DNA of 64,000 bases, taken from positions 21,046 to 85,045 of the forward strand of contig JAGWUI010000013.1 in assembly GCA_028868515.1 (NCBI GenBank), written 5' to 3'. The DNA is from Gammaproteobacteria bacterium. Its GTDB lineage: Bacteria; Pseudomonadota; Gammaproteobacteria; Pseudomonadales; Moraxellaceae. The notes beneath the pieces were generated by a model that saw nothing but the letters and a program-made list of their open reading frames with translations, had not been told where the DNA came from and made no database searches. This document shows positions 1 to 9,167 of the stretch, in pieces. Position numbers and translations under genes: made by a program. Every line of letters starts with the position of its first letter. Position 1 is the stretch's first letter.

Positions 1-185
1 CCACTCATATTTCCTGGCATCATCCAGTCAAGTAGAATGAGTGCTGGGCGTTGATCGACGATCAAGGCATGCGCTGTGCGAGCATCTTCGGCTTCGATAC
101 AGTCAAAACCCGCAAGGTCTAGTGCGGTATGGATCATCTCACGGATTGGCGCTTCATCATCTACGATTAATATACGGTCTGTCAT
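1..185 (-). CDS. phoB: Phosphate regulon response regulator PhoB (N-terminal part, cut by window edge)
   Basis: Only the first 61 codons are present; the gene runs off the left edge. The visible part is a receiver domain with the acidic pocket Asp9-Asp10-Glu11 and the phospho-acceptor Asp53 in LLDWMMPG. The segment DDEAPIREM and the LLDWM block match PhoB rather than OmpR-type paralogues. PhoB is phosphorylated by PhoR under phosphate limitation and activates the Pho regulon; its DNA-binding domain would lie outside the window. The ATG at 185 is the only start that gives a complete receiver domain. A candidate Pho box lies 129 bases upstream, as expected for autoregulation. The PhoB name rests on remembered sequence resemblance. 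Confidence 0.85.
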   Translation of the reverse strand, partial: MTDRILIVDDEAPIREMIHTALDLAGFDCIEAEDARTAHALIVDQRPALILLDWMMPGNMS

Positions 186-525
186 GGTTCTACCTACATA
201 AGTGCAACGCCTTAAAGATTTTGGCGTGTTTGATAGAGTTCGTGACGATACAATCCTAAGTAGTCAATTTTCTAAATAGAAAAATAGCGCCTTTTAAATA
301 TCAAGTTAAATTCATGACAATAATATTACAACGAATATTGTGACGATTTGATTACATCGAGAGGTTAGGAACAGTTTTTGAATATTTATGCCAATGACCA
401 CTTATTCATGAGTGATTAGAGTCTTAAAACTGTGCAGTCTGGTTTTGATGCGTTCGTACGAGTATGATGTTTGTTCTTGTCCGCGATTGACTTCACAATT
501 TGTGCTGATTATGTGAGCTTTATTT
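186..525. other. Divergent intergenic region phoB / SCP2-like gene
   Basis: About 340 AT-rich bases between two divergent genes. It must carry promoters for both. Apart from the Pho-box-like direct repeat at 314-331 I see no hairpin, RNA gene or convincing ORF. Confidence 0.6.
314..331 (-). promoter_or_regulatory. Candidate Pho box upstream of phoB
   Basis: On the minus strand this reads TTGTAAT-ATTA-TTGTCAT, two 7-base direct repeats separated by 4 bases. The known Pho box is two CTGTCAT-like 7-mers spaced by 4 AT-rich bases. The two repeats match the consensus 7-mer at 5 and 6 positions. The location upstream of phoB fits known PhoB autoregulation. Identified by eye only. Confidence 0.5.
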
Positions 526-1017
526 ATGGCTATTCCTGTCGTTCAACTTCCGTTATTAAATTTATCTACACATCCATTTGATTTGTTATTGGCAGGTATT
601 GGTCTGCGTATGATGCAGTTGGCACGCACTAATAAGGCCTTTCAAGCACTACTTGTTGATCGCAGTTTTGTCATGCAGATTGAATCTAGAGATGGTATTG
701 CACGTAATTTCACCATTGCCAATGGTCAAGTAACAATGGCGAGTGGTCATGCTGCAAAGGCTGATTTTACTTTACGTTTTCGTGATGGCAATCAAGCGAT
801 TAAGATTCTGACTCAAGGTAAACCTGCTGCATTTATGGTTGGAATGCAGGATGGTTCGGTGCAGATGGAAGGCGATTTTAGCTTGCTAATGTGGTTCAAT
901 CAGGCTTCAAAAATGATCGTGCCTAAAGTTCCAAAACCAGTCATGGAAAAAGCTAAACCCGTCATACAACACGTGCAGAAATTGCACTCACGCATTCGTC
1001 CGCGTCGTCGTGCTTAA
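526..1017 (+). CDS. SCP2 sterol-binding-domain-like protein
   Basis: A 163-residue protein without signal peptide. Residues about 15-130 resemble the SCP2/UbiJ-type lipid-binding fold: an N-terminal helix, then alternating strands and a stretch (FRDGNQAIKILTQG) typical of the bacterial SCP2 group. The C-terminus is strongly basic (RPRRRA), so it may contact membrane or nucleic acid. SCP2 domains bind lipids or hydrophobic cofactors; here the ligand is unknown. It ends 49 bases before bioB on the same strand and could be co-transcribed with it. It could be distantly related to UbiJ, but the usual ubiE/ubiB neighbours are absent. Confidence 0.6.
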   Translation: MAIPVVQLPLLNLSTHPFDLLLAGIGLRMMQLARTNKAFQALLVDRSFVMQIESRDGIARNFTIANGQVTMASGHAAKADFTLRFRDGNQAIKILTQGKPAAFMVGMQDGSVQMEGDFSLLMWFNQASKMIVPKVPKPVMEKAKPVIQHVQKLHSRIRPRRRA

Positions 1018-1066
1018 TCTTGCAAATACCTGTTTGAGGTTTTGTTGTTTTAATTAGGAATAAATT

Positions 1067-2053
1067 ATGCTTCGTAATGATTGGACACGTGAAGAAATCG
1101 CGTCATTATTTGATTTACCATTTAATGATCTGATGTTTCAGGCACAAACGGTTCATCGCCAGAATTTTGATGCCAATACGATTCAAGTCAGCACGTTGCT
1201 CTCCATCAAAACGGGCAACTGTCCAGAAGATTGTGGTTATTGCTCTCAGTCCGCACATCATCAGACTGAACTCACGCCAGAAAAGAAAATTGCGATAGAG
1301 AAGGTTATCGAAGCTGCAAAAGCTGCGCGTGATTCAGGTGCATCGCGTTTCTGCATGGGTGCTGCATGGCGTAATCCGCATGAACGTGATATGCCTTACG
1401 TGCTCGATTTGGTGAAAGAAGTAAAGTCTATGGGTTTAGAAACCTGTATGACTTTGGGGATGTTGACTTCAAATCAGGCGGAGCGTCTTGCGGAAGCTGG
1501 ATTGGATTATTACAACCACAATCTTGATACGTCGCGTGAGCATTATGCGCATATCATTCGGACACGTACTTTTGATGATCGCTTAGATACGCTGGCACAT
1601 GTTCGTGCATCAGGTATGAAAGTGTGTAGTGGCGGGATTGTCGGTTTAGGCGAATCTCGTAATGATCGTGTCGGTTTGTTGCATGAGCTAGCAACGTTGC
1701 CAATTCATCCAGAGTCAGTACCACTCAATCTCTTGGTTGCTGTTGAAGGTACGCCGCTGGGTGATACGCCGCAGCTTCCTGTATTGGAATGGATTAGAAC
1801 CATTGCAGTTGCTCGCATTATTATGCCGCGCAGTTATGTGCGTTTGTCTGCAGGTCGTGAAGGGCTGACGGATGCAGAACAAGCAATGGCATTTTTGGCG
1901 GGCGCAAACTCACTCTTTTATGGTGAAAAATTGCTGACCACGCCAAATGCTGATTCATCCCGCGATGATCGTTTGTTTGAAACATTGGGTTTACAGCGTG
2001 AAGCGCCACGTGTCGATGTGAAACTCACAGCAAAAGATGCGATGAGTGCCTAA
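1067..2053 (+). CDS. bioB: Biotin synthase
   Basis: A 328-residue radical SAM enzyme that inserts sulfur into dethiobiotin in the last step of biotin synthesis. The radical SAM cluster motif is Cys52-x3-Cys56-x2-Cys59 (NCPEDCGYC). Further conserved blocks are [18 protein letters not shown] and the C-terminal SAGRE and GANS segments that serve the auxiliary cluster. Length is normal for the family. A short AGGAA ribosome-binding site precedes the ATG. A strong terminator follows directly, so although bioF is next on the same strand most transcripts should stop between them; the usual compact bioBFHCD operon is not present here. Confidence 0.97.
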   Translation: MLRNDWTREEIASLFDLPFNDLMFQAQTVHRQNFDANTIQVSTLLSIKTGNCPEDCGYCSQSAHHQTELTPEKKIAIEKVIEAAKAARDSGASRFCMGAAWRNPHERDMPYVLDLVKEVKSMGLETCMTLGMLTSNQAERLAEAGLDYYNHNLDTSREHYAHIIRTRTFDDRLDTLAHVRASGMKVCSGGIVGLGESRNDRVGLLHELATLPIHPESVPLNLLVAVEGTPLGDTPQLPVLEWIRTIAVARIIMPRSYVRLSAGREGLTDAEQAMAFLAGANSLFYGEKLLTTPNADSSRDDRLFETLGLQREAPRVDVKLTAKDAMSA

Positions 2054-2071
2054 TCGTTAACGCAAATTTGC

Positions 2072-2105
2072 AAAAAGCCTCCTGTTTTTAGGAGGCTTTT
2101 TATTT
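2072..2105 (+). terminator. Intrinsic terminator after bioB
   Basis: Perfect stem AAAAGCCTCC / GGAGGCTTTT with a 7-8 base loop followed by a T run, 19 bases beyond the bioB stop codon. Confidence 0.9.
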
Positions 2106-2208
2106 GGGTTTCAGCTAGATTAGTTTGTTTCTTATTATGACTTCGTCACTTTTTTCTTCATTGTAAGCTCAGCACAAACAGAAAGTTAATATACTTGGAA
2201 AGTAGCAA

Positions 2209-3348
2209 ATGACCCTTGAAGCCTTTAACCTTGCCGAACAGCTTGCTTCATTGACTGAACAATCGTTAAAGCGTTCGCCTCGTGCCTTGTCACATGGCGT
2301 GACGCCGAAGATCTGGCGTGATGGAAAAGAATATTTGAACTTTTCCAGTAATGACTACTTGGGATTGGCGAGTCACTACGCACTGCGCGATGCGATTGTT
2401 GAAACGTTGAATCAGCATGGTGTGGGTGCTGGCGCAGCGCATTTGATTACGGGGCATACAGAGTTGCATGAACGTTTGGAGCAACGATTGGCGCAAGTCA
2501 GTGGTTATCCACGAGCATTGCTGTTTTCGACAGGTTATATGGCAAATATGGGTGTGTTGGATGCGTTGCTCACACCAAAAAGCACCCTTTACCAAGACAA
2601 ACTTAATCATGCTTCATTGATTGATGGTGCAAGGCTTTCTGGTGCAATTCATCGGCGTTATCCGCATCAGGATTTAGAGACGTTGGAGCGTTGGCTTGAG
2701 ACGGATCAATCAGAGCTAAAACTGATTGCGACGGATCAAGTCTTTAGCATGGATGGTACAGAAGCGAATCTGCCGCAGTTACGTTTGCTGGCCGAGAAAT
2801 ATAAAGCCGCACTAATGATTGATGATGCGCATGGTTTTGGTGTTCGTGTTGAGCCATTGCCTCAAGTTGATATTTATATGGCGACTTTAGGCAAAGCAGT
2901 TGGAACGTTTGGAGCATTTGTGGCAGGCTCAAACGAGCTGATAGAGTTTCTGCAAAGTCGGGCGCGGACGTTCTGTTTTACCACGGCGACCCCACCGATT
3001 TTGGCAGCGGCAACATTGGCTGCCCTTGATGTGATAGAGACTGAAACTTGGCGGCGAGAGCGTTTAGCAGGGCATGTGGCGCGATTATGTGCAGCATTAC
3101 AAGAGCAGGGTTGGCAACTGACCGAGAGTCAGACCGCAATTCAACCGATTATCGTGGGTTCAGCAGAGCAGGCACTGGCTTTATCTAAGAAGTTGGAAGA
3201 GCAGGGGATTCTTGCTGTGGCGATTCGTCCACCGACGGTTCCGGTGGGAACTAGTCGGCTTCGGGTAACGCTAAGTGCGGCGCATTCGGATGAGGATGTG
3301 GAGCGGTTGATTGAGGTGTTGTCGATAATAAAATCAACAAATCAATAA
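2209..3348 (+). CDS. bioF: 8-amino-7-oxononanoate synthase
   Basis: A 379-residue PLP-dependent alpha-oxoamine synthase that condenses pimeloyl-ACP (or -CoA) with alanine in biotin synthesis. Visible signatures: NDYLGL near residue 48, the cofactor-binding DDAHG at 205-209, and the Schiff-base Lys229 in ATLGKAVG. Length matches BioF. The start ATG follows GGAAAG. It has its own about 150-base leader after the bioB terminator. The 3' end lies one base from the 3' end of the convergent PNPOx-like gene, leaving no room for a separate terminator. bioA, bioC, bioD and bioH are not in the window. Confidence 0.95.
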   Translation: MTLEAFNLAEQLASLTEQSLKRSPRALSHGVTPKIWRDGKEYLNFSSNDYLGLASHYALRDAIVETLNQHGVGAGAAHLITGHTELHERLEQRLAQVSGYPRALLFSTGYMANMGVLDALLTPKSTLYQDKLNHASLIDGARLSGAIHRRYPHQDLETLERWLETDQSELKLIATDQVFSMDGTEANLPQLRLLAEKYKAALMIDDAHGFGVRVEPLPQVDIYMATLGKAVGTFGAFVAGSNELIEFLQSRARTFCFTTATPPILAAATLAALDVIETETWRRERLAGHVARLCAALQEQGWQLTESQTAIQPIIVGSAEQALALSKKLEEQGILAVAIRPPTVPVGTSRLRVTLSAAHSDEDVERLIEVLSIIKSTNQ

Positions 3349-3349
3349 G

Positions 3350-3844
3350 TTATTTTCGCCACAAACCTTCCATCATCACAGGATAGCTCACAGGTCGGAA
3401 TGACGTAAATTGGATGTCTCGAACATGAGTAAAGTCAGACCAGAGTAAGCGGCTGCCTTTCATCCAGCGAGTAGGGCGAATCCGCTTTTCAATTTTAGCC
3501 AGTTCCTCTGTTGTTGCGGGTCGCAGTGCCCCAACCGTCCCATATAGGCGAACTCCAGGCGGTGAGCTGAATTGCCCTTTCAACAAAGATTTAAACCAAA
3601 ATGATGATTTCGTATTCACGGTCATCAGGCAAATGTTGGGATTGGTTGTAAGGTTTTTTGCGAGTGCATTGGTGTACTGATCAAAATAAAAACCAGTTTG
3701 GTCATCTCGTAAAAAGACTGTTCCGACAGGTGTCACATTAGGACACCCATCTTGATCAACCGATGCAATTGCACAGTGTATTGCAGATTTTTGCCCACGT
3801 TCTACGACGCGTTTGATTTCATCCCAATGTGTTTTTATATTCAT
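3350..3844 (-). CDS. Pyridoxamine 5'-phosphate oxidase-fold protein
   Basis: A 164-residue protein with the split-barrel flavin-binding fold. The N-terminal stretch (SAIHCAIASVDQDGCPNVTPVGTVFL) and LAKNLTTNPNICLMTV are typical of small PNPOx-like proteins that bind FMN, F420 or heme. It is too short and divergent to be PdxH. AGGAA precedes the ATG. It is followed upstream on the same strand, 22 bases away, by the GMC oxidoreductase, so the two may form an operon; what reaction links them is not visible. Substrate unknown. Confidence 0.65.
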   Translation of the reverse strand: MNIKTHWDEIKRVVERGQKSAIHCAIASVDQDGCPNVTPVGTVFLRDDQTGFYFDQYTNALAKNLTTNPNICLMTVNTKSSFWFKSLLKGQFSSPPGVRLYGTVGALRPATTEELAKIEKRIRPTRWMKGSRLLWSDFTHVRDIQFTSFRPVSYPVMMEGLWRK

Positions 3845-3866
3845 TTAAAATTCCTGATTTATTGTT

Positions 3867-5483
3867 TTATAGCCCAGCCTTAATCATATCCGCCGCCTTC
3901 TCTGCAATCATCACGGTTGGTGCATTGGTATTGCCATTCACCACGGTTGGCATGATGGACGCATCGACAACGCGTAAACCTTGAATACCATAGACTTTAA
4001 GCGTTGGATCGACGACAGCCATATCATCTACGCCCATCTTGCAGCTACCAACAGGGTGATAAACCGTATCGGTGCGTTGACGTAGGATTGCGCGAATGTC
4101 GTCATCATTCTGAATGTTTGATGTAAACAAGTCTTTGCTAATCACATCTTTGAATGCTTCTGCATCCATCAGCTTCTTCGTCATCTTGAATCCTGCAACC
4201 ATATCTTCAAGATCAGCAGGATCACCAAAGAAATTTGGATCAATCAGTAGCTTGTCGTCCATCGTTGGACCACTCAGTTTCACTGTGCCTCGGCTACGTG
4301 GATTCAGCAAACAAACGTGGCAGGAAATTCCATGCCCCATGTGCATGGTGCGTGCATGGTTGTCTACCAGTGCAACAACGAAGTGCAATTGCACATTCGG
4401 AATGTCGAGTTCAGGTTTAGTTTTCAGAAAGCCGCCACATTCCGCAAAGTTGCTGGCGACCATACCGTGATGAGTCTGGCGATATTTCTGAATTTGACCT
4501 AGCATGTTCACCGAGCCGCTGATCGAAATACCAAAAGTATCTCTGGTGTTTTGGGACTTATAACCAAACACAAAATCAGGGTGATCATGTAAATTTTTAC
4601 CAACACCAGGGAGATGCTGAGTCACTTGAATGCCATGTTTTTCTAATTCTTGGCGATCACCAATACCCGAAACCATGAGGAGCTGAGGCGACTGAAATGC
4701 GCCAGCAGAAACAAGCACTTCACGACGTGCGAGGATTGTTCTTCTCACACCATTTTGTTTGAATTCGACGCCAACTGCACGACCATTTTCGATGATGATG
4801 CGTTGCGCCAGTGCATGGATTTCGACATGAAGGTTACTGCGTTTGCCCATGTGTGGGAATAAATAACCTTTGGCTGCACTCCAGCGTGCGCCATTCTTTT
4901 GCGTGACTTGATATGTGCCTAAACCTTCTTGGGTTGCACCATTGAAGTCATTATTAATCGGATAGCCCACTTCGTTGGCAGCAGCGAGATAGGTGTTTTG
5001 TAGCGGGTTATCGGATTGCAAGTCACTGACGTTTAATGGGCCGCCCTGACCGTGATATTCGTCGTGAATGCGTTCGTTATTTTCTGATTTTTTGAAGTAC
5101 GGGAGGACTTCGTGATAAGACCAACCTGTATTACCCAGCGCTGCCCAATCGTCATAGTCCTTACGATTGCCGCGAATATACGCCATGGCATTGATTGCTG
5201 ATGAGCCGCCTAAACATTTACCACGAGGTTGATAACCTATGCGCCCATTGAGTCCTGCTTGAGGAACGGTTTCAAGTGCCCAGTTATTCATTTTGGAGGG
5301 AATAATGAGAACTGCACCGACAGGAATATTGATCATCCAACTATCACCGCCGCCGCCAGCCTCAAGTAGACATAGCGATACATTGGGGTCTTCGGTGAGG
5401 CGACCTGCAAGCACGCTGCCTGCTGATCCGCCGCCAATCACGATATAGTCAAATTCAGTCACGCTATCAGTGGAGCTTGTCAT
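3867..5483 (-). CDS. GMC-family FAD-dependent alcohol/choline dehydrogenase-like enzyme
   Basis: A 538-residue flavoprotein. FAD-binding GGGSAG is at residues 17-22, followed by the ADP-ribose Glu in LLEAGG. The second GMC signature region (GAFQSPQLLMVSGIG) and the C-terminal YHPVGSCKMG with His476 and NGNTNAP with Asn518 form the expected catalytic end. Enzymes of this family oxidise alcohols to aldehydes. Sequence resembles the bacterial group annotated as choline or alkyl alcohol dehydrogenase, but the betaine genes betB and betI are absent, so a medium or long-chain alcohol is as likely a substrate as choline. No signal peptide. A palindrome about 54 bases upstream may be an operator. Confidence 0.85.
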   Translation of the reverse strand: MTSSTDSVTEFDYIVIGGGSAGSVLAGRLTEDPNVSLCLLEAGGGGDSWMINIPVGAVLIIPSKMNNWALETVPQAGLNGRIGYQPRGKCLGGSSAINAMAYIRGNRKDYDDWAALGNTGWSYHEVLPYFKKSENNERIHDEYHGQGGPLNVSDLQSDNPLQNTYLAAANEVGYPINNDFNGATQEGLGTYQVTQKNGARWSAAKGYLFPHMGKRSNLHVEIHALAQRIIIENGRAVGVEFKQNGVRRTILARREVLVSAGAFQSPQLLMVSGIGDRQELEKHGIQVTQHLPGVGKNLHDHPDFVFGYKSQNTRDTFGISISGSVNMLGQIQKYRQTHHGMVASNFAECGGFLKTKPELDIPNVQLHFVVALVDNHARTMHMGHGISCHVCLLNPRSRGTVKLSGPTMDDKLLIDPNFFGDPADLEDMVAGFKMTKKLMDAEAFKDVISKDLFTSNIQNDDDIRAILRQRTDTVYHPVGSCKMGVDDMAVVDPTLKVYGIQGLRVVDASIMPTVVNGNTNAPTVMIAEKAADMIKAGL

Positions 5484-5536
5484 TTTTCTTTATCCATAAA
5501 AGTACAGTTGTATAGTTATTAATTATGCCGAAAAAT

Positions 5537-5552
5537 GATACGTTTGCGTATC
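5537..5552. promoter_or_regulatory. Palindrome upstream of the GMC oxidoreductase gene
   Basis: Perfect inverted repeat GATACG-TTTG-CGTATC, 54 bases before the GMC start and 19 bases after the parA-like stop. There is no T run, so an operator is more likely than a terminator. No candidate regulator is adjacent. Confidence 0.4.
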
Positions 5553-5570
5553 TTTATTCATCCATAAAAC

Positions 5571-6206
5571 TTAAGCATACGTCTGTGTGATTGTCGTGAG
5601 CACAGGTTCCCATTGTGCTTGGATGGGTTGATACAGTTTTTGAGTATGATCAAATATACTTAAGCCTTGTATTGCGAGTTGTGGATAGGCACTACGTTCT
5701 GTAATCCATGCAATCGGCTGATGCCCCAGATGAGTGAAGAACTCTTGTAGTTGCTTGTTGGTTGCTGACTGCGCGCGGACGCGGTTTGCCAGTAAATGCA
5801 CATGTACCTTGCCTTTGCGTACACGCTTGATATCGTCAATATTTTTCAAAAAACGTTGTGTACTATCAATATCAAAAAACGAAGGCTGAATCGGGGTAAT
5901 GATCGCATGACTTTCCGCAATTAGTTGTTCTGCATGATCACTGTCCAATGCCCCTGGTGCATCAATGATCAACCATTCAGTTTTTTTGGGGACATCTCCG
6001 ATGCTTTTGTCGTTGCGCCAATCTAAGCTGATGATTGGGTGTGCGCTTTCTGGGCGACGTTTCAGCCATTGTAGGGAAGATTTTTGTGGGTCAGCATCAG
6101 CGAGTGCGACTTTTTCACCACGTTGGGCTAGAGCGGCGGCTAGGGTAATGGCGGTCATGGTTTTGCCGCAGCCGCCTTTTTGATTGGCGATTAAGATTGT
6201 TTTCAT
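5571..6206 (-). CDS. Orphan ParA-family ATPase
   Basis: A 211-residue P-loop ATPase of the ParA/MinD class. The deviant Walker A motif KGGCGKT lies near residues 9-15 and is followed by ADADPQKSS and LIIDAPG (Walker B-like). No N-terminal DNA-binding domain is present, so it is the short ParA form. The start at 6206 ([12 protein letters not shown]) is preferred because the fold begins immediately; an upstream ATG at 6233 adds nine non-conserved residues. No parB or centromere-like repeats are nearby, so this is a solitary ParA that may position an unidentified cargo or be a plasmid relic. Its 5' end faces the GIY-YIG-like gene. Confidence 0.85.
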   Translation of the reverse strand: MKTILIANQKGGCGKTMTAITLAAALAQRGEKVALADADPQKSSLQWLKRRPESAHPIISLDWRNDKSIGDVPKKTEWLIIDAPGALDSDHAEQLIAESHAIITPIQPSFFDIDSTQRFLKNIDDIKRVRKGKVHVHLLANRVRAQSATNKQLQEFFTHLGHQPIAWITERSAYPQLAIQGLSIFDHTQKLYQPIQAQWEPVLTTITQTYA

Positions 6207-6355
6207 GCAAATATCCGTTGAATAATTCTGCATCCGAGAATAGCAAAGTTTTTTATACTTGAGTAATGGTAGCTTGTCTCATTGTTCATGCAAATAAGAG
6301 TAGTAGAAAAATACTGCTATAAATTATTCTAGTATTTTTATTCTGGGGTCTGCGT

Positions 6356-6931
6356 TTGAAAGTGATATCTGATGCAATTAATCAAAGTGGTTGGATCTAT
6401 GTTGGCGTTGATTTAAGAGATCCACGTTATTTTAAACTTGGGCTTACAACAAGGGCTAATATTTATAAAAGATTCTCAGATACGACAAATCCTTTTTATA
6501 TGCTGCTGCGCGGATATCGGATACCAGCTGAATTTATATATGGAACAGATATAAGTAGTCATGACTATCGGAAAAATGAAGCTTATTATTTGGAGCGTTA
6601 TATTCACAAAGAGCTGGAAAAAAATTTTAAACGGCAAAAGCATCATGTGAATAATTCTCCAACCGAGTGGTTCGAGGGAGATTGGGGGCTAGCACTAGGA
6701 TGTGTCAATTATTTTTTTGCAAGAACTGTGCATCGGCTAGATGAGAATGGGAACGCTGTAATGGATAATTTAACTTACGATCCAGTTCTAAATAGTGGTT
6801 ATTTCTACAATATTATTGAACCTTATAAGGGCAATAATATTCATATAGATAAATTGTTCAAAAAGTTCAATGAAGAGCATCTTGAATATTCTACTTTTGC
6901 AAGTGTTCTAGATATTCCCATAATTTGCTAA
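6356..6931 (+). CDS. GIY-YIG / T5orf172-like predicted nuclease-fold protein
   Basis: A 191-residue protein not recognised as a named family member. The first half matches the shape of T5orf172-type GIY-YIG domains: GWIYVGV (GIY position), YFKLGLTT (YIG position), an Arg in IYKRFS, a Glu in YYLERYIHKELE and the closing SPTEWFEGDW. Such domains occur in phage proteins and accessory nucleases. The rest (residues about 125-191) has no recognised motif. Start is TTG at 6356 after GGGG; GTG at 6362 is an alternative. AT content is higher than in flanking genes, which suggests recent acquisition. Catalytic activity is inferred only. Confidence 0.6.
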   Translation: MKVISDAINQSGWIYVGVDLRDPRYFKLGLTTRANIYKRFSDTTNPFYMLLRGYRIPAEFIYGTDISSHDYRKNEAYYLERYIHKELEKNFKRQKHHVNNSPTEWFEGDWGLALGCVNYFFARTVHRLDENGNAVMDNLTYDPVLNSGYFYNIIEPYKGNNIHIDKLFKKFNEEHLEYSTFASVLDIPIIC

Positions 6932-6955
6932 TAAATGATTTAACCGAAAACGACC

Positions 6956-6985
6956 AAAAAAAAGACCATCAAAATGGCCTTTTTT
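6956..6985 (-). terminator. Terminator for the ornithine decarboxylase gene
   Basis: On the minus strand a stem AAGGCCAT / ATGGTCTT (one G-U pair) is followed by eight T residues. On the plus strand the same stem has an A-C mismatch, so it should work mainly for the minus-strand gene ending at 6993. Confidence 0.7.
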
Positions 6986-6992
6986 AATTTAA

Positions 6993-8162
6993 TCAATCCA
7001 AATAGTATGTTGCCAATGGTGGGAAGCCATTGAACTCTACCGATGAGTAAGAGTTGGTGTATGCACCTGTGGTCATCCAGTAGATTTTGTCGCCAACAGC
7101 CAGATTGAGTGGTAATTGATAATCGACGTTTTCATACATGATGTCGGTTGAGTCACAGGTTGGACCTGCGAGAACTACACCACCTTCTTTCTCTTTGTCT
7201 TCCATTTTCTCCGTATAGATCGGATATTTAATGGATTCGCCAAGTGTTTCGATTAGACCTTGGAATAGACCAACATCTAAGTAAACCCAGCGTTTGAGGT
7301 CGGTACGTGATTTACGGGAAATCAACACGACTTCGGAGACCAATACGCCTGATTCACCAACCAGTGAACGACCTGGTTCGAGAATAATCTCAGGAATTTC
7401 ATCACCATAGTCGTCTTGCAAATAACGTGTGATTTCTTCGGCGTAGGTTTGGATTGGGTTGACTTCAGAGATATAGTTCGCTGGGAAACCGCCGCCCATG
7501 TTGATCATTTTCAGGCTGACGTTTTCTTCGTATTTCATCCAGTCAAACATGTATTTAACTTTAGATAGTGCCGCATCCCAAACCGCGATGTCTTTTTGCT
7601 GACTACCGACATGGAACGAAATACCGTAAGGAACTAAACCGAGCAATTTGGCTTGTACCAACAGGTCAAGCGCCATATCTGGATGGCAACCAAATTTACG
7701 TGACAATGGCCATTCCGCAGTTTCACCGCCTTCAACCAAGATGCGTACAAAAATTTTGGAGCCTGGTGCATTTTCAGCAATGCTTTGCAGGTCATTTTTT
7801 GAGTCTGTTGCAAACAAGCGCACGCCTTTGTCATAAGCGTATTTCACATGTGCTGATTTCTTGATGGTATTGCCATAAGAAATACGTTCAGGGTCAACAC
7901 CACATTCCAATACACGATTCAGCTCAAAAATAGAGGCGATATCAAAGCTAGAACCAAGCTCATTCAGCAACTTAACGACTGGTGCACCAGGATTTGCCTT
8001 TAGAGCGTAATGCACTTTGGCTTTAGGGAAGCAAGTAATGAGTTCTTTGTATTTTTGACGAATGATTTCCAGATCGACCACCAGAAACGGCGTTTCCTTG
8101 TCTTTGGAAAACTCTTGAATTTTTGTCCACTCTGCTGGGGAGCAATAGTTATTCAGGTTCAT
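6993..8162 (-). CDS. speC: Group IV PLP-dependent ornithine (lysine/ornithine) decarboxylase
   Basis: A 389-residue alanine-racemase-fold decarboxylase that makes putrescine from ornithine (and possibly cadaverine from lysine). PLP Lys55 lies in HYALKAN; FHVGSQ, MGGGF, ILEPGR and the C-terminal catalytic GPTCDSTD complete the eukaryotic-type ODC signature. Length agrees with the Pseudomonas/Acinetobacter enzyme called SpeC, which is unrelated to the large inducible E. coli SpeC. It is monocistronic, with its own terminator. About 260 bases upstream are free of genes. Substrate preference between ornithine and lysine cannot be settled by eye. Confidence 0.85.
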   Translation of the reverse strand: MNLNNYCSPAEWTKIQEFSKDKETPFLVVDLEIIRQKYKELITCFPKAKVHYALKANPGAPVVKLLNELGSSFDIASIFELNRVLECGVDPERISYGNTIKKSAHVKYAYDKGVRLFATDSKNDLQSIAENAPGSKIFVRILVEGGETAEWPLSRKFGCHPDMALDLLVQAKLLGLVPYGISFHVGSQQKDIAVWDAALSKVKYMFDWMKYEENVSLKMINMGGGFPANYISEVNPIQTYAEEITRYLQDDYGDEIPEIILEPGRSLVGESGVLVSEVVLISRKSRTDLKRWVYLDVGLFQGLIETLGESIKYPIYTEKMEDKEKEGGVVLAGPTCDSTDIMYENVDYQLPLNLAVGDKIYWMTTGAYTNSYSSVEFNGFPPLATYYLD

Positions 8163-8427
8163 GGTGGTTCAACTCAATGAATAAAATGGAAAAATCGTTC
8201 TGAGGATTGCTCAGTAACACCACTTTTGCATGACGTTTGCCATTGTATAAATGACATCGTTTAGCAGGTCTTTCTAAGACCGCCAAAGATATAGTCATAG
8301 ACGATGAGATTCAAGCATCTCTGTATGTCAAATTGATAAAAAAACGACAAATTGAAAAATTATTTACATTGTTGTCGTAGATCGATGCTGTGGAGTTACG
8401 ATCTACGAAGTAGCCAATCATTTTTAA

Positions 8428-9075
8428 TCAATCTGGTGCAGCAAGTAGACGCGCTTCTAAATTTGCTGCTTCAAGTTGGTCGGGATGAGTGAGAGAGAGT
8501 TTCAGATCTTTGAGTAGACCATTTTCGAGACTGTATACCCAGCCATGAACTTGAAGGGATTGACCTCGAGCCCAAGCGTCTTCAACGATGGTTGTTTGTC
8601 CGATATTGAGCACTTGTTCGCGGACGTTAAGTTCACATAAACGCGCTTGACGTTCTGCGTCGCTAGGCAAATCAGCGAGCACATCGGCATATTTGCGTGC
8701 AGTATCCTGAATGTGTTGTAACCAGTTATCAATGAGTCCAAGTCGGCGATTATGTAATGCAGCTTGAATACCACCACAGCCATAGTGACCTACAACAATG
8801 ATATGTTCAACTTTTAACACATCGACGGCAAATTGCAGCACAGACAGACAGTTAAAATCGGTGCAAATCACTTGATTAGCGACGTTACGATGGACAAACA
8901 TTTCGCCGGGTGCAAGGTCAACGAGTTCGGTTGCAGGAACGCGGCTATCGGAACATCCAATCCAAAGATATTTCGGTGCTTGTTGATCAACTAATCGACT
9001 AAAAAAAGCAGGGTCGCGCTTAACTGTTTCAGCAGCCCAAGCGCGATTACTTTGTAATAAATGATCTAAAGACAT
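8428..9075 (-). CDS. can: Beta-class carbonic anhydrase
   Basis: A 215-residue cytoplasmic zinc enzyme that interconverts CO2 and bicarbonate. Zinc ligands Cys41, His97 and Cys100 are present, with Asp43-Arg45 of the CSDSR motif forming the catalytic dyad; GHYGCGG is intact. Numbering is one residue off E. coli Can, so the length and start are well supported. It is separated by about 90 bases from the next minus-strand gene and may be transcribed with it. Confidence 0.95.
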   Translation of the reverse strand: MSLDHLLQSNRAWAAETVKRDPAFFSRLVDQQAPKYLWIGCSDSRVPATELVDLAPGEMFVHRNVANQVICTDFNCLSVLQFAVDVLKVEHIIVVGHYGCGGIQAALHNRRLGLIDNWLQHIQDTARKYADVLADLPSDAERQARLCELNVREQVLNIGQTTIVEDAWARGQSLQVHGWVYSLENGLLKDLKLSLTHPDQLEAANLEARLLAAPD

Positions 9076-9167
9076 AATAATGACAGCTCAATAGTGATTT
9101 ACACGAAAAAATGGATTGCAATGAATGAAGTGTAGGGCGAGATCGCTACAGTTTCATTTATCAAGAA

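Noticed and set aside
2106..2208. BirA-type operator in front of bioF or bioB
   Set aside because: I looked for the TTGTAAACC / GGTTTACAA pattern upstream of both genes and found no convincing match.
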